Assembly: GCF_017115165.1 (NCBI RefSeq)
Contig: NZ_JABXKF010000083.1
Span: 1 to 35,864, forward strand
Source of the DNA: Nostoc sp. LPT
GTDB lineage: Bacteria; Cyanobacteriota; Cyanobacteriia; Cyanobacteriales; Nostocaceae
Direction: 5' to 3'
Length of the DNA: 35,864 nt
Shown: piece after piece, positions 32,608-35,864 of the stretch
Layout of the letters: each line of letters starts with the position of its first letter
Position numbering within the stretch: position 1 is the first letter of the stretch
Notes under the pieces: model-generated
The model's input: only the letters and a program-made list of their open reading frames with translations
Told to the model about the DNA's origin: nothing
Databases searched by the model: none
Position numbers and translations under genes: made by a program

Positions 32608-33774
32608 ATGTTTTCCAAAATGTTTCGTAAAACGCCCCTAGCATGGCGGCAGTTAATGAAAGAAAAAACCCGTCTGGCTGTTGCAGTTGCAGGTATTACT
32701 TTTGCCGATATGCTGATGTTCATTCAGTTGGGATTTGAAAGTGCGCTTTTTGATGCAGCCATCAAACCCCACCGCAACTTACAGGCAGATTTAGTTTTGA
32801 TTAGTCCCCAATTTCAAACTCTGTTCTCAGTGAAAAATTTTTCCAGAGAGCGATTGTACCAAGCATTGGGTTACGAAAGTGTTCAGTCAGTGAATTCTGT
32901 TTACATCAACACTGGAGAGTGGCGAAATCCTGAAACGCGTCTCGACCGCGCCATCTTGGTTTGGGGTATTGATCCTACACAACCCGCATTCAAATCAGCC
33001 GAAATAAAACAAAATCAGCATTACTTGAAACAGTTGTATCAAGTTCTGTTTGACCAAGCAGGGCGTCCAGAATACGGAACAGTTGCTGATATTTTTAATA
33101 AAACAGGCAACTTTGAGACGGAACTGAATAATAAACTTGTCTCTGTTAAAGGCTTGTTTACTGATGGTGCCTCCTTTGCTGCCGATGGTAATGTGATCAC
33201 CAGTGACTCCACCTTTCTCCAGCTATTCCCAGAGCGTAAACCTGATCGCATCGAAGTTGGGTTAATCAAGCTCAAACCAGATGCCGATACAGAAAAAGTG
33301 CGATCGCAACTTGTCAATGGACTACCTAAAGATGTCAGAGTCTTGACTCCAGAAGAGTTTGCCAAAGTAGAGAGAACTTACTGGGAAGCCGGTACTGGCA
33401 TTGGTTTCATTTTCGGTTTAGGTACTGGAGTCGGGTTTATCGTTGGCATTGTGATTGTCTACCAGATCCTTTACTCTGATGTTTCTGACCACTTGCCAGA
33501 ATACGCCACCCTCAAAGCAATGGGATACACCGATAACTATCTCTTGGGAGTCTTAATTCAAGAAGCATTGTTATTGGCTATCTTAGGTTTTCTGCCTGGA
33601 TTCATCCTTTCTTTTGGATTGTATCAAGTCACCTATGCTGCTACAATGCTTCCCATTTTCATGAAAATGGAACGGGCAATCCAGGTTTGGATTTTGACCG
33701 TGATCATGTGTAGTGTTTCTGGGGCGATCGCAATGCGAAAACTACGAGCTGCTGACCCTGCTGATGTTTTTTAG
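32608..33774 (+). CDS. devC: DevC-type ABC exporter permease
   Basis: MacB/FtsX-type permease of the DevBCA exporter, 388 aa from the chosen ATG. Four membrane segments: N-terminal VAVAGITFADMLMFIQLGF, then a large periplasmic domain (~50-265), then IGFIFGLGTGVGFIVGIVIVYQ, LLLAILGFLPGFILSFGLYQ and VWILTVIMCSVSGAIAMRKL. The family begins FRKTPLAWRQLM..., so either ATG 32608 (MFSKMFRK) or 32620 (MFRK) is the true start; upstream codons to TTG 32563 overlap the DUF2834 gene and are unlikely. The DPADVF ending is family-typical. Its ATPase partner follows after an unusual ~180-bp repeat spacer. Confidence 0.92.
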   Translation: MFSKMFRKTPLAWRQLMKEKTRLAVAVAGITFADMLMFIQLGFESALFDAAIKPHRNLQADLVLISPQFQTLFSVKNFSRERLYQALGYESVQSVNSVYINTGEWRNPETRLDRAILVWGIDPTQPAFKSAEIKQNQHYLKQLYQVLFDQAGRPEYGTVADIFNKTGNFETELNNKLVSVKGLFTDGASFAADGNVITSDSTFLQLFPERKPDRIEVGLIKLKPDADTEKVRSQLVNGLPKDVRVLTPEEFAKVERTYWEAGTGIGFIFGLGTGVGFIVGIVIVYQILYSDVSDHLPEYATLKAMGYTDNYLLGVLIQEALLLAILGFLPGFILSFGLYQVTYAATMLPIFMKMERAIQVWILTVIMCSVSGAIAMRKLRAADPADVF

Positions 33775-33781
33775 TTGAAGG

Positions 33782-33809
33782 GGGCATTGGGCATTGGGCA
33801 TGGGGCATT
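33782..33809. repeat. STRR heptamer array (GGGCATT x4)
   Basis: Four tandem units GGGCATT, GGGCATT, GGGCATG, GGGCATT, starting 8 bp after the devC stop. A cyanobacterial short tandem heptamer repeat. Confidence 0.85.
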
Positions 33810-33835
33810 GAGAAGAGACAAGGAAGAGGGGGGAG

Positions 33836-33879
33836 ATAAGGGAGAGACTTGTTCAATAATTCACCCTTGTCTCCCTTAT
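33836..33879. repeat. Inverted repeat in devC-devA spacer
   Basis: ATAAGGGAGA (33836-33845) pairs with TCTCCCTTAT (33870-33879), extended imperfectly by the flanking purine-rich (GAGGGGGG) and pyrimidine-rich (CCCCCTCATCTCCCC) runs. It could fold into a long hairpin between two genes of one operon. Confidence 0.6.
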
Positions 33880-33953
33880 CCCCCTCATCTCCCCTGCTCC
33901 CCACTCCCCGTTTGAACTGTAGTCTATTCATCTAAAACTCTTTATAAAATCCT

Positions 33954-34706
33954 ATGTTGCAAAAATCTTTACCAGTAAATTCCAACTCAACGCTTTCTAC
34001 TTCAGAATCCGTGATTTCTATCAGTAACCTCAACCACTACTTTGGTGAAGGTGCGCTTCGTAAACAAGTATTATTCAACATTAATTTGGAGATTAACGCT
34101 GGGGAAATCGTAATTATGACTGGTCCCTCAGGATCGGGGAAAACTACCCTATTGACCCTGATGGGTGGACTGCGTTCTGCTCAAGATGGTAGTCTCAAAA
34201 TCTTAGGGGAGGAAATTCGTAGTGCTAAAAAGCTGCAATTAACAAAGCTTCGCCGCCAGATTGGCTATATTTTCCAGGCGCATAACTTGATGACTTTTTT
34301 GACAGTAAGAGAAAATGTGCGAATGTCCCTAGAGTTGCATGACGATTTTTTGAATCAGGATATTGACGCCAAAGCGATCGCCATTTTAGAAACTGTCGGT
34401 TTAGGAGATCGTGTAAATTATTACCCAGAAAAACTATCTGGAGGGCAAAAACAACGGGTAGCGATCGCTCGTGCTTTAGTTAGCCATCCTAAGATTGTTT
34501 TAGCAGATGAACCCACTGCTGCACTCGACAAAAGATCTGGGCGCGATGTCGTAGAAATAATGCAGAAGTTAGCCAAAGAACAAGGTTGTACGATTTTGCT
34601 AGTTACCCACGACAACCGCATCCTCGATATTGCCGATCGTATCATTTATATGGAAGATGGTCAGTTGAAGACCGATGACACAGATACCATTACAACAGAG
34701 AAATAA
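33954..34706 (+). CDS. devA: DevA-type ABC exporter ATPase
   Basis: Nucleotide-binding subunit of the DevBCA exporter, 250 aa. Walker A GPSGSGKTT (57-65), Q-loop in GYIFQAHNLM (~107), ABC signature LSGGQKQRVAIARAL (~160-175), Walker B with catalytic Glu IVLADEPTAALD (~182-193), and the H-loop His in VTHD (~222). It belongs to the LolD/MacB-like exporter ATPases. It is preceded by 180 bp of repeats instead of the close coupling usual for devC-devA, so expression may be uncoupled. No Shine-Dalgarno near the ATG. Confidence 0.94.
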   Translation: MLQKSLPVNSNSTLSTSESVISISNLNHYFGEGALRKQVLFNINLEINAGEIVIMTGPSGSGKTTLLTLMGGLRSAQDGSLKILGEEIRSAKKLQLTKLRRQIGYIFQAHNLMTFLTVRENVRMSLELHDDFLNQDIDAKAIAILETVGLGDRVNYYPEKLSGGQKQRVAIARALVSHPKIVLADEPTAALDKRSGRDVVEIMQKLAKEQGCTILLVTHDNRILDIADRIIYMEDGQLKTDDTDTITTEK

Positions 34707-34763
34707 TATTATTTTAGGATTTAACAGTATTAAATAAAGATATGGACGCAATAATGACCAACG

Positions 34764-35624
34764 ATGGAAATCCAACAATCGCCCCAATTCATCAACCATA
34801 TTGTTTCAAGTTTGCGGTCAATTGAGGGAATTACAGCGATCGCACTGGGTGGTTCACGGGCACGGGGCAACCATACCCTAAAGTCAGATGTGGATTTGGG
34901 GATTTATTACAATCCAGAAAACCCACCCGATTTAATTGCTCTAAATCGCCTCGCCTGTGAGCTTGATGATAACCATCGCGTAAATTTGATTAATGCGATT
35001 GGGGAATGGGGAAAGTGGATTAACGGCGGCGGTTGGCTACAGGTTCAAGGTGTAGGTGTAGATTTTCTCTATCGCGATTTGGCGAAGGTCAATCGTGTCA
35101 TTGATGATTGCCATATAGGACGCATTACTATTGATTATCAACCAGGACACCCTCATGGCTTTGTGTCCTCTATTTATATGGGGGAAATTGCTATTTGTCA
35201 GGCACTTTACGACCCTAATGGTGTTTTAGAAGCTTTGAAGGTAAAAACAAAGCCCTATCCAGAGCAGCTAAAACAGGCAACTATTGATACTTTCGCCTGG
35301 GAAATAAGTTTCTCGCTGTTGGTGGCAAAAAAGGCGATCGCACGCGATGATGTTGTTTACGCAGCAGGTTGTTGTTTCCGCAGTGTGGCGTGTATTAATC
35401 AGGTTTTATTCGCGCTCAATGAAGATTACCTGTTGAATGAAAAGGGGGCGATTGCAGTTGCTAATAGGTTCGCTATTTGCCCTACTGACTATCAACAACG
35501 GGTTGAGCGAGCGTTTGCACTTTTAGCTGCCGATGCAAAATCAATAACTGAGGCGATCGCGATTATTGAGGTGATTGAGGATGATTTGAGTCAATGGTAT
35601 GGAAATCGGCGATTAGCAATGTAA
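34764..35624 (+). CDS. Nucleotidyltransferase-domain protein
   Basis: 286 aa with a Pol beta-like nucleotidyltransferase fold: GGSRARGNH (29-37), SDVDLG with the metal Asp pair Asp42/Asp44, and a third Asp in VGVDFLYRD (Asp100). It probably transfers a nucleotide to a small molecule, protein or RNA; relatives include kanamycin nucleotidyltransferase-like and MNT-type antitoxin proteins. The C-terminal ~150 residues are helical (AWEISFSLLVAKKAI, then YAAGCCFRSVACINQVLFAL), resembling HEPN/KNTase-C-like bundles fused to the NTase. No partner toxin gene is adjacent, so a toxin-antitoxin role is not supported. Substrate unknown. Confidence 0.85.
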   Translation: MEIQQSPQFINHIVSSLRSIEGITAIALGGSRARGNHTLKSDVDLGIYYNPENPPDLIALNRLACELDDNHRVNLINAIGEWGKWINGGGWLQVQGVGVDFLYRDLAKVNRVIDDCHIGRITIDYQPGHPHGFVSSIYMGEIAICQALYDPNGVLEALKVKTKPYPEQLKQATIDTFAWEISFSLLVAKKAIARDDVVYAAGCCFRSVACINQVLFALNEDYLLNEKGAIAVANRFAICPTDYQQRVERAFALLAADAKSITEAIAIIEVIEDDLSQWYGNRRLAM

Positions 35625-35650
35625 TTTTTATTGCCATCTTCCTTCTGTTG

Positions 35651-35864
35651 CTATGGGATTGAAAGTGATATTTGACCATCGTACAAAATAGTCCCAAAAC
35701 TGCGTAGGTTTTGCTTGAAAAACAACTTCAGTGTAGGTTGCTTGAGGAACTTAGACGCAACCTTTTCAGAGCTTTGTTGGGTTTCATCACCTGCAACTAA
35801 TACCAATTCCTGAAGGGGTGACAAGGAGGCGGAAGCATGAGAAATAGTGGAGTGTAGCGATTTT
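35651..35864 (-). CDS. C-terminal part of an unidentified gene (runs off right edge)
   Basis: A frame open to the window end on the minus strand, 70 codons before TAG at 35651-35653. The sequence (SPLQELVLVAGDETQQ, KQPTLKLFFKQNLRSFGT) looks protein-like rather than random, converges with the nucleotidyltransferase gene (27-bp gap), and has no stop for 210 bases. The family is not recognised and the N-terminus is outside the window. Confidence 0.4.
   Translation of the reverse strand, partial: KSLHSTISHASASLSPLQELVLVAGDETQQSSEKVASKFLKQPTLKLFFKQNLRSFGTILYDGQISLSIP

Noticed and set aside
34764..35624. Toxin-antitoxin (MNT/HEPN) pair
   Set aside because: The NTase is a single 286-aa protein and no adjacent HEPN toxin gene is present.
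1..35864. CRISPR arrays, tRNA or rRNA genes, prophage or integrase
   Set aside because: No regularly spaced repeats of CRISPR length, no cloverleaf-like sequence noticed by eye, and no integrase or phage structural gene among the readable frames; a tRNA scan would be needed to exclude tRNAs fully.

Overview
The window looks like chromosomal DNA from a filamentous, probably heterocyst-forming (Nostocales-type) cyanobacterium. Three things support this: the octamer GCGATCGC (HIP1) is dense across most of the window, short tandem heptamer repeats (STRR type) sit between genes, and the gene families are typical of the group (DevBCA exporter, DUF2834, DUF5340, SWIM-domain protein, group 2 sigma factor). 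No rRNA, tRNA, CRISPR array or complete insertion sequence was seen.

Layout. 1-15.8 kb is ordinary housekeeping and accessory DNA: a TpsB/FhaC-type outer-membrane transporter (-); a SWIM zinc-finger protein cut by an in-frame TGA (-); dihydrolipoamide dehydrogenase and indole-3-glycerol-phosphate synthase (+); a DUF5340-like protein and a beta-carbonic anhydrase (+); a repeat-rich stretch with a transposase remnant and a broken Pmp3/YqaE gene; an SUI1/YciH factor, a ureidoglycolate lyase family protein and a sigma-70 family factor (-); a frameshifted RibD-like deaminase and a small secreted protein (-). 15.8-28.3 kb is one co-directional exopolysaccharide locus: Wzc/GumC-type tyrosine autokinase, Wzx flippase, Wzy/O-antigen-ligase-like polymerase, six glycosyltransferase-like proteins and a WecG/TagA/CpsF (GT26) transferase. 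It is A+T-rich and nearly free of HIP1. A Tat-exported GH10 endo-xylanase-type hydrolase converges on it. 30-34.7 kb is a TetR regulator followed by a DevB-DUF2834-DevC-DevA exporter, and a nucleotidyltransferase closes the window. A partial gene runs off the right edge on the minus strand.

How the parts fit. The EPS genes supply assembly (GTs), membrane flipping (Wzx), polymerisation (Wzy) and chain-length control/export (Wzc) of a Wzx/Wzy-dependent polysaccharide. The initiating phosphoglycosyl transferase and the Wza-like outer-membrane pore are not in the window. The TetR gene has twin operator-like boxes at its promoter and probably controls itself and the adjacent exporter.

The most noteworthy observations are: three gene-disrupting lesions plus a transposase relic within 2.9-14 kb; two perfect palindromes flanking that relic; matched 18-residue tandem duplications in both arms of the DevB coiled-coil hairpin; twin TetR operators; STRR arrays abutting trpC and separating devC from devA; and strongly structured hairpins in the 1.46-kb region upstream of the EPS locus. 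I did not find a clearly new multi-gene system. The EPS locus composition and the DevB repeats are the best candidates for follow-up.
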